From the NCBI RefSeq assembly GCF_902459465.1, contig NC_047066.1, positions 19,161,047 through 19,225,046 on the forward strand: a stretch of 64,000 bases of DNA, read 5' to 3'. Each line of letters begins with the position of its first letter. Position 1 is the first letter of the stretch. The notes under the pieces were generated by a model. It did not search any database, was not told where the DNA came from, and saw nothing but the letters and a program-made list of their open reading frames with translations. The position numbers were made by a program, and so were the translations under genes. Shown here in pieces: positions 10,580 to 23,280 of the stretch. The DNA is from Asterias rubens. Its lineage: Eukaryota > Echinodermata > Asteroidea > Forcipulatida > Asteriidae.

Positions 10580-13294
10580 ATGGCCGATCCATATGTTTTG
10601 GAAGAGTTATCGAACTTTCTTTCCGTGTCCGCCCGTCCCGACTTGAAGGCGAGTGCTCTGCAATACGTGGTGGGTCTAACGTCGTCTGCAGACGGCATAC
10701 AACTCTTGCAGTCTCACGCTAAGCTCCCGGAAGCTCTCGTAGCTTTAACTCAAGACACGGACGATAAAACTTCGTCAGATGCATTTAAATGCGTCGTCAA
10801 CTTAACTGCGCATATTGTCGACGGCGGGGAAAGTACAAATACGTTTGCATCAGACAAGAAACTACTGTCGATTTTGTTAAAGACTGTCGTTGACAAGTCC
10901 AACTTTAATTCAGACAACGCGTGTAAAGTATTGACAAACATAACACGAGTTCCAGCAGGATGCAGGCACGTTATGGAGGTTTTACAAGAACAAGATTTTC
11001 CAGTGAAGTTGGTAACGCTAGTGGAGACATTTGGTACCAAGGACTACAACAGCAAGAATTCAAATTTGGACTATCTTGGGACTGTTTTGTCCAATTTGAC
11101 CCAGCTACCAGAGGGAAGGGAATTTGTTTTGGATAAAGACAGATGCGTTATACAGAGATTGTTGCCTTATATACACTACCAAGGATCCGGTGTTAGGAGG
11201 CGGGGTATTGTGGCTGCATTGAGAAACTGCTGCTTTGAAACAGGTGAAACTGAAAAAAGTATAGGCTTAGCTTTCCAAATACTTGTAAATGGATGAGCAA
11301 ACATCAGCTGAACACCAGTTACTAGAAATATGCAACAAATGGACATTTTGATGGTAATCATGTTTTTATCGAGGAAGACATTTCATGTTATCAAATTTTT
11401 GTGCATAGCAGCTCTTAGTTGCGATAACATAACCCTCCTCCCGACGGCCGCCAGGAGGAGGGGTTACGTTATTGCAACTAAGCAGCTCTATGAAATTGGG
11501 CCCCTGTGCTACATGGGGAGGGGGGGTAGGGGGGGAGGGCATACCATTCTCTGGCAAAACTAGTTCAATATCTGCTTATTGACCCAATTCACCTGACATC
11601 ATCATCAGAATAATCTTGCATGCGCCATATTGGTGGCAGTGTCATTGGGCGTTATTCAGTGAAGTGCGCATTTTAGGAGACGCAGCGTTTACACAAAAAC
11701 CTATTGCCAACCAAAATGGTGAGTGGGCACAGTCGCCACGTGTGATGTGCGTGCAAGGGGTCAATTGGTGTCATACTTCCCCAACAACTAGAACTATGGC
11801 TGAGGTTGGTTTTCTTATCAAATCAATGGAATTGACATGCATACGTCTCCTGTCCACAGTGTCAATATACACTGTAATGGAGTTTCCTATTGATTGCAAT
11901 TTGTTCTCCACACACAAATACAATGCCATTGCAATTGAGTAGTGCTTGATCTATTAGAGAGGGAGGAATATGATTAGTGATAATTAAAAGAAAACAAATG
12001 TATTTGAAAAGTTTCTGTATGGCGCCACCACTTTTTTATTTGATATGAAATGATATAGTACCTAATTTACCTCAATGAGATATCCCTTTTTGTAAAAATT
12101 AGTGAAAAAGTGGTGGCATGATACAGAAAGTTATCCAATGTTTTGTGTGTTCAGTATGTTTCTCACTTTTAATGAGAACTAACATGTTATTATATTTGAC
12201 AACTGGTATTCTTACCATCTTGTGATGATTGTAACTCTCTGGTCCTGTCTAGTCAAGTGTCACATCAATTAAAAGCATGGCCGGTATTAAACATGTTTCA
12301 TAACAATGATCTCTTCGTGTGTGCAGACTACCATGACTGGTTGTTAAGTGAAGCAGTGGACATCTTGCCCCATCTTCTTCTCCCTCTTGCTGGCCCAGAG
12401 GAACTGACTGAGGAAGAGATGGAAGGAATGCCGGAGGACTTACAGTATCTAGATGAGGACAAGAAAAGAGAGACAAATAAAGATATTAAAAAGATGCTGA
12501 TTGAGGCAGTCATGAAGGTACAGCTATATAATTATTGTTTCGAAAACCTCTTTCATGGAAATTTGATGACATTTCCAGGGATGTGAAAGTTAAGACTTTT
12601 ACTGAAATCAGACTTTTGATAGTCTACCTATTAATCATGTTGCTGCATTTTTCTCAAAATAAAATAAGTCTCTGGCTCTTTTATACATTTTCTAGTGCTG
12701 AGGAGTGAGGATACTTTTATACTATTATTTTTAATCATTGGATGTTGACAACCTGTTAACGTCCAAGACACCATTCTTTGACATGAAAGCTAAGAAGGGT
12801 GTGCATGTTCAAATTTGCCAAAATGTGTTTTATTTTAAAAATAGGATTTTGAAACTGTTGACTTTGAAGACACCATTCTTTTACACAGAAGCAAAAAATT
12901 GTGTTAATGTACAAAATGGTGTATTTATAGCATAGAGCTTTAACTCTAAGACTGAATAGAACTATACCTCTATAATGGACAGCAATAAATCTTGTTTCTA
13001 AAATTGTACCACCTCTCATCAACTGTGAAATTTATTACAGCGCCTTTACTTTCAATTGTGTCTTGCTTTCCTTAGCTATGTGCTACCAAATCAGGACGCA
13101 AGGTGGTCCAAGATAAGCGGACATACATCATAATGAGAGAGTACCATCAGTGGGAGAAGGAGCCTTCTTTAATGCAACCATGCGAGGACCTAATACAGAT
13201 TCTTATAGGTGATGAGCCAGAACCAGGAATGGAAAACCTACAGGAGGTTACAATACCTGACAAAATCGCAAAATCATTGGAAAACACTAGTTAA
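10580..13294 (+). CDS. HGH1: HGH1, armadillo-like eEF2 chaperone cofactor, 3 exons, complete
   Basis: CDS is join(10580..11243, 12327..12517, 13076..13294): 1074 nt, 357 residues (human HGH1 is 390). Introns are GT-AG and frames join: the first intron splits an Asp codon giving CCFETDYHDWLL, the second is phase 0. Residues 1-221 are armadillo-like helical repeats, with typical stretches VVNLTAH, VLTNITR and VLSNLTQLPEGR. GVRRRGIVAALRNCCFE is followed by VDILPHLLLPLAGPEE, EDLQYL and RKMLxEA-like residues. The C-terminal domain has LIGDEPEPGMENL, a strong family signature. HGH1 acts with the chaperonin TRiC and Hsp90 in folding elongation factor eEF2 (family knowledge). The start at 10580 begins MADPYVLEEL; the upstream in-frame TTG at 10568 is not needed. 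Intron 1 holds three hairpin elements and intron 2 a degenerate 101-bp direct repeat. The C-terminal tail is shorter than in human. Confidence 0.95.
11390..11512. mobile_element. Hairpin element family E in HGH1 intron 1
   Basis: Inverted arms GCAGCTCTTAGTTGCGATAAC and GTTATTGCAACTAAGCAGCTC flank a GC-rich centre (CCCTCCTCCCGACGG...). Confidence 0.7.
11578..11765. mobile_element. Short MITE family G, copy 1
   Basis: Ends ATTGACCC and GGGTCAAT, 188 bp. About 75% identical by eye to 59249-59439. Confidence 0.75.
12011..12131. mobile_element. Hairpin element in HGH1 intron 1
   Basis: TTTCTGTATGGCGCCACCAC at the left is nearly complementary to GTGGTGGCATGATACAGAAAG at the right, about 120 bp apart. 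Confidence 0.7.
12755..12925 (+). repeat. Degenerate 101-bp direct repeat in HGH1 intron 2
   Basis: AAGACACCATTCTTT recurs with period about 101 (12769 and 12870), followed in each by similar GTGT...ATGT(T/A)CAAA sequence. Confidence 0.5.
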
Positions 13295-13331
13295 TATCAA
13301 GTATTGTTTGAAGCTTTGAATGGTGTGGAGA

Positions 13332-13529
13332 AACAAGAAGAAACTTTAAATAAATAGTAAGCTTGTGGGTTCAACTATGTGTACATCTCTTAGAGTGAGT
13401 GTTGGCTCTGAAAAGAGCCGGTTGGGTCTCGACGTTTCGAACAGTATACTCTGCTCGTCTTTAAGAGATTTACACATGGTTGTACCCGCAAGTTTACCTT
13501 TTATTTATAGTTTTCTTCTTACTAGTTAA
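13332..13529. mobile_element. Inverted-repeat element at the HGH1 3' end
   Basis: Arms of about 70 nt (AAGAAGAAACTTTAAATAAATAG... and its imperfect complement ending TTCTTCTTACTAG). The loop contains GGGTCTCGACGTTTCGAACAG. It supplies the probable HGH1 poly(A) signal. Confidence 0.8.
13349..13354 (+). promoter_or_regulatory. Probable HGH1 polyadenylation signal AATAAA
   Basis: AATAAA lies 55 nt after the HGH1 stop codon. It falls inside the left arm of the inverted-repeat element at 13332-13529; the right arm carries the same hexamer in the opposite strand. Confidence 0.55.
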
Positions 13530-14749
13530 AAAAAAAAATCAAACTACACAACACAAGAGATAAAAATGTCTACTAAGTACAGGTCTGAAAAATGCTACAG
13601 TACTAGACCAATAAATTATTGATGAGTTCTTGTTAAGTCCTCAAACAACAATTGAAATGAGAGAGAATCATGATTTATCTGCTCAACTTAAGATAATTGT
13701 ATTTACGAAACTGTGAATGTCCTTTATTAATAATGCATTGAATTAAGGAAAGGGCGTGTTATGTAGGATACAGTTAGAATATTGAATATGCTTAAAGTAA
13801 AGGAATACGTTTGGTAATCACTCTTCAAATTAAAGGCAATACAAATTTTCAGTTAAAAACCTACAGCAGCTTAAAAATTGTCAGATTTTGTGCCAAAAAT
13901 GTGGAATCTGACAAGCGTTACTGTCTGTAATGTTTCTTATAAAGTGTGTATTCCAATTAGGAACTATTCTTCCTGCTTGGACATACTGGTCCGGATTTTC
14001 GGCGATATCTAAAATACGGGATCACCTTTTGCAATGCAATTTTCACATGTTAGTTTTATTGTATAAACATCTACATTTTACTTAGGATAAAAACGATTGA
14101 ACGATTCCAAAAGCTGTAGGAATGCTTTGTCTAATCCGTTGGGATTTTCTCCTTCTTCTTTTCTTTCTTTGATTTCTGTGCTACTCAATCAGGATTTGCT
14201 TGAAACTGTAAAAACAATTGTTTGATTCTTGCATTGGTATACACAAGTTACCTCTTCTGATTATCCCCTGTTTGAATTGTGTTTCTTTTGATATATAAAA
14301 TCTAACAATAAATCATGAGAAATGTATACAAAACAAATTTCGGTGTTTTCTTTTATGGTTTATATTGTTCAGTCAAGACCCAGGCTAAACACAACTTTAG
14401 TTTGGTCTGTAAAGGTAAACCAGTACAAAGAAGACTGATATATTCCACAGTTCGGCTGGTATAAAGTATTAAGTTTTATAAGACCAAGAGAGAGCACTTG
14501 TTTACATCGTTCATAGGTAGTTTCAAATAGTTAATGGGAGAATCACATTGTCATGTTTGTATTGTAATTTAGTTGCTATTATTATCGACTTTGACTGACA
14601 GATACTTTTTACGGCCAATTTCAACAAAAGTCCATTCATTTTAACACGCAACTCATTCAGTTTCGCTTGAAAATTTATGCTCTGTTGGATCAGCATTCAA
14701 CAGTCAACAGGAGTCATTCAATTTCACCAGTTTATCGTTCAATTGTCAA
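13530..14749. other. No gene recognised
   Basis: AT-rich sequence without an open frame over 60 codons that has coding character. Confidence 0.45.
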
Positions 14750-15123
14750 TTAAAGCCATTGGACCCTTTCGGTTCAGGAAAAAAAATAAAAGTTCACAGA
14801 TTTACAAATAACTTACAGGGTTTACAGAAGGCAATGGTGAAAGACTTCTCTTGAAATATTATTCCATGAAATGCTTAACTTTTTGAGAAAACAGCAAAAC
14901 AATATAAATTCTCGTTAACGAGAATTACGGATTTATTTTAAACACATTTCATGACACGGCGAAACGCGCGGAAACAAGGGTGGGTTTTTCCGTTGTTTTC
15001 TCCCGACTCCGATGACCGATTGAGCCTAAATTTTCACAGGTTTGTTATTTGATATAGAAGTTGTGGTACACAAAGTGTGGGCCTTGGACAACACTGTTTA
15101 CCGAAAGGGTCCAATGGCTTTAA
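14750..15123. mobile_element. MITE family B, copy 1
   Basis: Ends TTAAAGCCATTGGACCCTTT and AAAGGGTCCAATGGCTTTAA. Interior has TTCACAGATTTACAAATAAC and GAAACGCGCGGAAACAAGGG as in the other copies. Confidence 0.88.
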
Positions 15124-17625
15124 GAGCATTCAGTTTCACGAGGCCGCAGGACACATTCAATGTTGAAAAGCCAGAAGCAACAGCCGGTCAGCCATATAAT
15201 AATTTCATCAAACGTGAATAGAAATTCAACTTAAGAATTGTCAAAGTGTATATAGTCTTCAATGCCTAGAGATGAAACGAATCTAATGAGAAAAACAAAA
15301 TCCAGTTTACAAGAAAGCAAAATAGCTAAAAAGAAACCCAAGTTTGATTCATGGAATTGATTGAAGTTTTACTGAAATTGGCCAGGAACACCTAAAGATA
15401 ACTTGCGGTAACACCATAGTAAAACTAACTATTTTGGGAAAAGTTAGTTCTGTGAAAAGAAGCGCTGTAGTGAATTATTTTTGTTGAACGACCTTTCGGG
15501 TTGAAAGTTATCATTTTACTTTTTGATAAAACCGATTTGGGATCTTTAACACTAAAAAATTGTTATCGGTAAGTGACAACGCCCTTGCTGTCGCACATTG
15601 TATACAGGTCGTCACAATAACTTTCCCCGTTTCCAGGATTTCTCTGGAAAAAAATCGATACGAAGCGACCACTGAAGGGCGTCATAATACCAACAAATAC
15701 CGGTCGTCAGGAACTCGGTCCAGGGAGCAATTTTGCACTCACTGATCATTAATATTTAATGTCTTTCGCTTACTTCTCTTTGATTGTATGTCGTCATAGA
15801 GACAACAAATGTTAATCTGTTGCTGTTTTTTGTATGGTGTTGATTATCTGTCGATAGAGCATAATCGGTTGATGGGGAGAAGGTATTGTGTGGAATAGCT
15901 TATGAAACTTAGCACGCACAAAGGGCTTCTTGAAGGATTTCCGCGCGTGTTTTACCATAGAACAAGTTGCTCTATGGTTTTACAGATCTCTTTAGATTTT
16001 TATCCAATTCTTTTTTCAATATTTTCACAAATTTTACTGTTGAACTCATATAATGGTACAAAAGTCATACTGAGTTTGAGAAATAGAGAAAATAGTTATG
16101 TTTTTTTCCCTTGTGAAATGTCTTGTATTCGAAGTAAAATTTCTGTCATTTGTTTATGTACATGATAAATTAATTTCAGCTTCAGATTTTCAACTTTAGA
16201 TTTTCAACTTTAGATTTTCCCTTCATGAGTATAGGCCCTATTCTTTATTTTCCCCAATATTTTCTCACAAAGAAAATGCAGAAATTACTCTCAGGATAAA
16301 AAAAATTCAGGAAAAATAACCCTCACATATTCAACTTCTAACAGGGCCACTTTGTCCAGTTGCAGCAAGTTAAACTTTAAAAGTTACCCATAAATTATGA
16401 CCTTTTGAGAAAATATTGATAAAAAACCTCAAAAGTACCTAACTTTGAAATCTCAGTGTTCCCGCCATTATTGATGTTGATAAATGAAACTTTAAGAACG
16501 ATTAAATCATTGAAAAAACACATAATAAAATTTTGTTTTAAGTTCATCATAAATTTATTTCATCACTCATTAGTTTTCAATAAAAAAAATACAGAACAAT
16601 TAGGGTGCGCACCACGAACCAAACAAATACAAACACAGAAAGTGACCGCTTAAAAGGAAATTGTGGTTGACGTCAAACCAGTATACTTTGAACTTCAATT
16701 ACAGATAAAGAAAACTCTTTTTAAAGGTTTTCAGTAATTAAATTTAGAATAAATCATCTTTGACACTTGAGGATTTTTCACTGTAGGTTACAGTAGAATT
16801 GAGAAGACATCGCAATATTTTAATCTGCCAAACTGGTTGTTCTTTTGGTACCAATTGGTGAGCATGTGAACTCTTGATATGGTAATCAAATTGAATCACT
16901 GGATTCAATTTGTCTACCATGGCGCGCCGTTGTCCAACATGATCAACAACTGATGTGGAACTTTCCTTTGCGGTTTTAGCATTTCAAAAAAGAAATGATG
17001 AAACACTGGTCATTATCTCCCCGAATTTCGACTTTATAAAACAATTTTTGGAATTCCTCCAAAATTATTTCAGTAGCTTTTCCTTCTCCTTCGACTTTTA
17101 TCATTCAAAGTGAAAAATCCATCAAATGTCAAAACAAAATGATACTTCCTGATAATTGAAACTATTTTAGGCAAAAAGATATAAAAACTATTAAAGATAT
17201 TAACTTCTATATCATTTTGACTTAATACAATGTGGTTTGGTAATAAAATATTTTACAAAATATAACAGTATTTACAAACTCTAGTTAATTAACATTGAAA
17301 TCCATAGTTGTAATATTTGGATCAGATGATTGTACTACTTCAATAATGTTCATTTGAATATGAATTGCTCTTTCTGAAACTAGATGAATGTATGGATATC
17401 TTTAAAAACGTTGTTGTATTAAAACGTATTTTAATACATTGCATGTTCTTCGCGGAAATTCAGATAATAGTGAAGATGTAAGATGTTATTTGCAAATTCA
17501 CCATCAAAAGGAGGCACCCTTTGTTTGTAGGGGCCACTGCAGCCTTGTGATAAAGGCAATTGGTAGAGCTCAAGATTATTTGGCCCAAAAGTCTTATAAT
17601 AGTCAGTAGGATTTGCAGAAAACCT
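15124..17625. other. Intergenic, no gene recognised
   Basis: Open frames at 15560, 15902 and 16456 (61-87 codons) lack recognisable products. A short TTTCAACTTTAGATT duplication is at about 16185-16215. The right 200 bp may hold the 3' UTR of the minus-strand gene ending at 17626. Confidence 0.45.
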
Positions 17626-19007
17626 TTATGACTGGTTGAAGAGTGAGCTGAAAACGACGCAAATGCTCAGGAAGGCTAGGCTGATGTGAGCGAAGGCTGC
17701 CCCACAAGTGACGGCCTGGCAGGCAGTGGTATCCTTGGTGGCTCCAGATGCGATAACCTTCCACGTGGCTGAAGACGCTGGGCCAACAGAGGCGCAACTG
17801 TAGCTGAAGGAATCACAGGTAATGTCGGTGAGGTCCAGGGTGGCGGCCAAGTCGGAAAGGGTAGCTGTGGTGCCGTTGGAGAGGTCGGTGGTCAATTGAG
17901 CAGCGGTCAGGGAGACTGAAGTGGAAGCCACCACGGTACCATCAGTGGCGGCATCAGAGAGCCAGATTGTGACAGCCCAGTTGCTGGATCCGCTGACGAG
18001 GTCAGAAGCAGCAGTGGATGAAACTTCGATGTCGAACTCAAGAGCCTGGCCACCACCTACGCTGATGACACCATCGTCGGGGTTGGTGATGCTCAGTGAG
18101 TCAGCTCCTACATCAACAACAGCTGTAGAGTAGAGCAGAGGGAGAACAATAAGTATATTTGTTCGAGAATATGGAACAGTTAACCAAAATAGCTAAGTGC
18201 CACGATAAGAGTTTGCAATGGACTGAAAATTAACATTTTGAGACACAGCAAGGAATTGTGATCGCTTTCGTTTCTAGCACTAAAAAGAGTAGGTCGGGTT
18301 AAATTTAACTTGTAGGTACAAATTATTTCTGAAATATGCTGGCGATAATAATTGAGTTTTTCTGTGAACGTACCTTTGCATACGAAGCTGACGCAGCTAG
18401 TGGTGTTGCTGGTATCAACACCAGACCAGGTAGAAGAGTCAGAAGGTCCGACCACGACGCAGAAGTAGTTGTAAGCGGTACCGTCACTCCCGCAATCTAC
18501 ATCGGTCAAGTTGACGGAAGCAACCAGAGAGGACCATGTTGTGGCGTCATCATCAACCAGGGAGGCACTCTTCTGTCCGCTTGATAGAGTAACGGTTGTT
18601 GCGCCGACAGCAGAGGAGAGGTCGCTGGAATCTGTTGCCGAGAGTCCAGCCTGGACTTTGTAACGGAGATCGTTGCCGAGAGCGTTGATGACTGAAGCAG
18701 CGCCGGAGGTTGGGGTGATATCCAGGTCGAAAGTCACATCGGTTGATCCGCCATCAACGATATCTGATGGACTGCCGATCTCAGAGATGTCAATGTCGAC
18801 AAACTGGGAAGCTGTAGATGGAAAAAATGGAAATCACTAAAAACATTTGCTAAAACTTGTCAATGTAAATGATGTAATTATCAGTAGTTCCAGGGTTAAT
18901 TTTGCATACAACAGTTTGAGGAAATAATTTCTTAAAATGTATTAAAACTTACCAGAAAGCTTCAAGAAGCAAGCGAGCAATACGAAGATGAAGTTGCTGA
19001 GAGCCAT
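17626..19007 (-). CDS. Secreted, probably GPI-anchored protein with two tandem four-cysteine modules, 3 exons
   Basis: CDS is complement(17626..18122, 18374..18811, 18953..19007): 990 nt, 329 residues. Exon 1 encodes a signal peptide (residues 1-18, MALSNFIFVLLACFLKLS). Exons 2 and 3 each encode one module, and both introns are phase 1, the pattern typical of shuffled extracellular domains. Module 1 (about 20-164) and module 2 (about 166-304) share a spaced pattern: TxVxL, LTD(V/I)xC, YxxC or YxFC, VGPxxSxTW, TxxCxxxxC. Cysteines are at 125, 136, 158, 163 and at 267, 274, 299, 304. The rest is Ser/Thr/Asp-rich and looks like beta strands. NxS/T sites occur in both modules. Residues 306-325 are hydrophobic and only four residues follow, as in a GPI-attachment signal or a tail-less membrane helix. 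Base composition is GC-richer than the flanks, as expected of coding sequence. I do not recognise the family, and function is unknown; cell-surface or secreted use is inferred. Confidence 0.88.
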
Positions 19008-19053
19008 TTCGTTTTCTTGGTTGATTGTGTACGGAGGTTATCTTTAAAAATGT
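19008..19053 (-). other. 5' UTR part of exon 1 of the four-cysteine-module gene, with possible leader exon upstream
   Basis: On the minus strand a pyrimidine-rich tract ending TTTTTCTTCCAG stops at 19054, 46 nt before the ATG, and looks like a 3' splice site. A plausible matching donor (CTTG|GTAAG) ends a possible noncoding leader exon at 19995. If right, the transcription start lies beyond 19995, perhaps in the GC-richer stretch at about 20060-20220. Confidence 0.45.
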
Positions 19054-20930
19054 CTGGAAGAAAAACAAATAATGGACGCGATAAATAAATGATGACCAAG
19101 TTTGCAAGAGTCTGGAAATGGTTCCGATGTGGTTGGTTCCAAGTTGGGTAATGCGCTCCTATGTTCCAAAAGTTCTTATCTTCAGGCAGATCGATGGTTG
19201 GGATGTTATTAACAAAAGAAAACATTGACCAAATTGTAACCAAGGGCGGCTTTTGTTTACTCTTGTTTCACTGTTACCAGGGTGACGATGTGGCAAACAC
19301 GTGCTCTAGTGTGCGCCAATTTGTGTTTTACCAATGATTTCACAGAAAAAGAAGAGAGTTTGGCAATGGTTTCACAAAGAAAAGTTTAATTTTAGATAGT
19401 ATAAAAATGCAACTATTTCTAAGGACAATTCTAAAGTTTTTCATCATCAATATTGTTATTCAGTTTAAGTCGAACAAAATGTATATAATATCTAAGATAG
19501 AAACTAGAATTTGCGGTACAATTCATAACAAAATTAAGTTTCATAATAATCAGTATCAATAATCATTACAAAAGTATCGGTGAATGGTTTTGTAAAAATG
19601 TAATAAAGTAATTATTTGGTACAATGCTTAAACATATTTGGGTGTTATGTAGGCCTGGCGCCTCCTACACTGATACATAAATACAAATATTACCAATCAT
19701 TGTAATTATTTCCCATTGAATATTAAAATATGAACGAATAAATCATCATGTACAAGTTTATAAATTGTTTTGCATTTTTTTAATCCTATATCTTTTTCGT
19801 ATAGTACCTGGATGGTCAAACAGATATTTGTAATAGCTGGCACAAAATAACATAAAGGTGAATTTCTGAAAAGCCATAAATTTGGAAGGAGTTCTCTTAT
19901 TGGTTAATTGTTTGCTGTACACGTCTGCTATGTACTATTCAACACAATGCATTAACAATACATGATTGGTTAACAGTAACAGGTAAAAACTTACCAAGTA
20001 TGTGGCTTGGAGACGCTGGGTGTCCGAAGTAAAATATTATTTCACAGTTATTGAAGAGCTCTCAAGATTATGTGTTCCTTTCTTGATGGAGGCAAAACTT
20101 GCAAGTGGCTGAGACAAGGCGTGCCCAGGCTTCTTATCGGGTCGTTGTTGTTAACAACTGGGCTCCAGGAGGGCCGTTGCCGGGCGAGGGGTACAAAGAG
20201 CCCAATACCGCTCGATATTATCATCGGATATACAGCGTTACTATTTGGGTCCCTATGGCAACAATTTAATGATTTTTTTTCTCCTGATAAAAAGTTCTCA
20301 AGGCCTTATATTTGCGTACGCTTGTATGCATGCTTGCATGCGGTATGGTTAATATTAGTTTACGTATAGTTAAATATGTTGCAGATATCAAAATTATTTT
20401 CATTACCTAAACAAAAATGGAGATATTAAACTGTTTAGGAATCAAAGAATGTTGACCTCTGCAAATTATGACCTTTTCATAATTATATTAGACAAGTGGA
20501 ATTCTAACAGTTTCTGAAGCTGTATTTTCGGAAAAAGTCAAACTGGGGATAGACGCTTCTGTTGAAAGTCTAAGGAGATTGTTCACGGATATTAGGGTGA
20601 CACAAAGGCCGTGCTCACGGAAAACACGGTCCTTCAATTTGTGTACGGGTGAACGATCGAATAAATCTTTACACATTTCGTATAGCACTTTGATGACTAA
20701 CTTAAAGAAATATCTACATATTATAAGCTTTAGTACATATCACGCAGCCTCAGCAACACACACCAGGTATACTCCATCGGATGCACAACAAAACCCAATT
20801 ACTTCAATCATGGTTTATACAATCTAGCACATAAAGGCCCACATTCAGTATGGTAAACAGTAAAATATATATTGTTTTAAAGAAAAGTAACGACTGGGGC
20901 TACTTTGGTGAGAATGTGATGATAACTCAA
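19054..20930. other. Leader intron and upstream region of the four-cysteine-module gene
   Basis: Probable 5' UTR intron to 19995, then a moderately GC-rich stretch (20060-20220). No other coding signal. Confidence 0.4.
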
Positions 20931-21215
20931 AAGGCAAAGACACTATTAATGGTAGTTACTCAAAATGATTGTTGGCATAAAAGCTTTGGTAATGAGCAAT
21001 GGAGAGCTGTTGATTGATAGTTGTGAGAAACGACTCCCTCTGAAGAAACGATAGTTTTTGAGAAAGATGTAACTTAAAATACTTCAGGTCTGAAGCCTTT
21101 TAAGGTATCTGAAAGCACACATAAAAGTGCAACAAGGGTGTTTAATGATCATATTTTATGATTCTCTTGCAACTTCGATGACCAATATTGAACCCAAGTG
21201 TGCACAGTATCATCC
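20931..21215. mobile_element. MITE family A, old degenerate copy 3
   Basis: Recognisable by AAGACACTATTAATGGTAGTTACTCAAAA at the left and the GAAACGACTCCCTCTGAAG block. The right end is lost. Confidence 0.7.
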
Positions 21216-21749
21216 CTAAGAGATTTTTATTATGGGCAAGTCACTCACCGGAAATTACAGAAACTTAACTTAGTTTAGTTCGTTTGATAAGTGGTGATAA
21301 TGTAAGGCACCAGGGAAAAAACGAGGGATCAGGCCCTGGTCCCTTTATAGTTAATAAGGGAATTAATAGCAATTTAAGAACAACAATGATTAGTGTTTGG
21401 TGTTTGGGTTTTATTATGTGCCCACTCAGCAATTATTGAAGTAGTTTGTATTTTAAAGCTGTATTTGATCATATTATGTACCAGTAGGTATCTGTAAAGG
21501 TACCATCACATTGTGATATAGGTAGGCCTCGTCGTAAAAGGTTCATCCCACTGTGATACAAACTGTACAATCTGTGCTCACTTTCTCAAATAACAGGCAT
21601 CACTCATATGACTTATAGAAACTGACATATTTTTTAGGAAAAACTATACATAACGGAAATCTTCCTATGTCATTAAAACGGGAGGAGATTTTCGTTCAGC
21701 TGAAACCTGAAAATATTGCTTGTACAATTATATTCTTAGCAGAAATGAG

Positions 21750-21892
21750 CAGCCGTCGATTTCACCAAACTCTTCCTAAGTTCAGTTCCGTATCCAAATA
21801 CGTATGACGCATTGAACCCATCCTAAGTTAGGACGGGTTACTCGTCCAAACTCGAGTTATGATTAATCTTTGCGTTTCGTGAAATCGGCTGC
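21750..21892. mobile_element. MITE family F, copy 1
   Basis: Ends CAGCCGTCGATTTCACCAAA and CGTGAAATCGGCTGC. Internal CCTAAGTTAGGACGGG. Confidence 0.75.
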
Positions 21893-22299
21893 AATCTTGG
21901 TAAGCATATTGTGTTGCCTCTCTACTTTTTGTCCTTTAGCAGCTCTATTGAAATAGAATCCCCGAATTTGCAAGATGGGTAATCGACCTCCAGTCTCGGC
22001 AATACAAAGACCATTGGGGTGGGTGAAATGTGGCATCTGTGTCTCTCTGTGTGTTCGTATAACAACATAACAACAGAGAAACATGGACGTCTGAATGGCG
22101 AAATATCGATGTTTTTATATTGTGTTTACAATATGTTTACAGCATTATGCAACCACGATGGTAGGGAAGGAAGTCAAGTTGGTCTGTGATGGAGCTTATA
22201 CTTGTGAAAACAGAATGAATACATTGTACAAAAATACCTCTAAAAAAACTCTTAGGCCTACTGTAAAACAAAGTTTAGAAAAACGGTCCTGAACCTGCT

Positions 22300-22672
22300 T
22301 TGGGTTTGGGTACTTTTTGTGCGACACAAAACACGAACGTACAGTCGTACACAGATTTACATATGTTGGTAAGAAGCCTCTCTTGTTATATAACTTGCTG
22401 AGGCCGCTGTACTGTTTGAGAAATATGTAAAACAATTTCACTAAAATAATGTTCGCCTCATTGATCAAGACGGACAATTATTTTAAGCGTACATCGGGTT
22501 TACGTGATTCTCCTGAAAACATTGCTCTGTGATTTAATTTTCTCATAAACTTGACGACAATGAAGCTGAAACTTTAAACAGGTAAATTATATTACATACA
22601 TCTTCATTCACATAGAGTAGGAATGAATGTCATGGCTAAACACTCGATCTACAATATCAAGACCTTTTAAGT
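22300..22672. mobile_element. MITE family D, long form
   Basis: Starts GGGTTTGGGTACTTTTTGTG and continues through AGGTAAATTATATTACATAC to AAGACCTTTTAAG. The same right half is at 30437-30848. Confidence 0.7.
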
Positions 22673-23039
22673 GTATCATTATTCGAACGAAGCAATATTC
22701 AATTGAATTTAACCAACTTTCCTTGCAAGGGTAAAACTGTGGCACATGAAAAAACTTCGTGAAGTAGTAATCTTCATATGATATTGCATTATTGATGTTT
22801 CCTTGAAATGATAATGGTTTGTGTGTATGGGGGTGCAGCCCGGGGGTTGACACAGATACCAATTGGTGCATCATTTCATATCAAATGCAATTTCTATCAT
22901 TTATATTTTACTGCTGAAACATGGTTATACAATTAAAGATATTCTTTACAAATGAATTTCGTTGTGACCAGACGCGTGCCAGGTCTGGATACTTGGAAAC
23001 TCACAATACAAGCAGTTCCTGCGCATAGCAATGGACAAA

Positions 23040-23280
23040 CTATTAATGTATCAATTATTTTTGCAGTATCCTAACGATATGACTACAGCAAAACAGTCGA
23101 AACGTTGAAAAAAATAAAGAACTCCCTCCACGTTAGTAAGGTTACTAACGCTTTTCCACCGCAATAGCAGGACAGTTCTTTTCAGAACTGAGAAGTCTCC
23201 CGAAATAAAAAGTCTACCCCGCGGTAGTAAAATATATAGCAATGGCGAGTGGGCCAAAAAAATGTATTGATACCTCACCA
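23040..23280. mobile_element. Inverted-repeat fragment with GTCGAAACGTT core
   Basis: Contains CAGTCGAAACGTTGAAAA, then GGACAGTTCTTTTCAGAACTGAGAAGTCTC. Shares these blocks with 44585-44895. Confidence 0.55.

Noticed and set aside
18180..18370. Extension of module 1 into 18180-18373 on the minus strand
   Set aside because: A GTACG donor at 18373 and the following intron-like text, plus the clean phase-1 join to the next exon, favour splicing.
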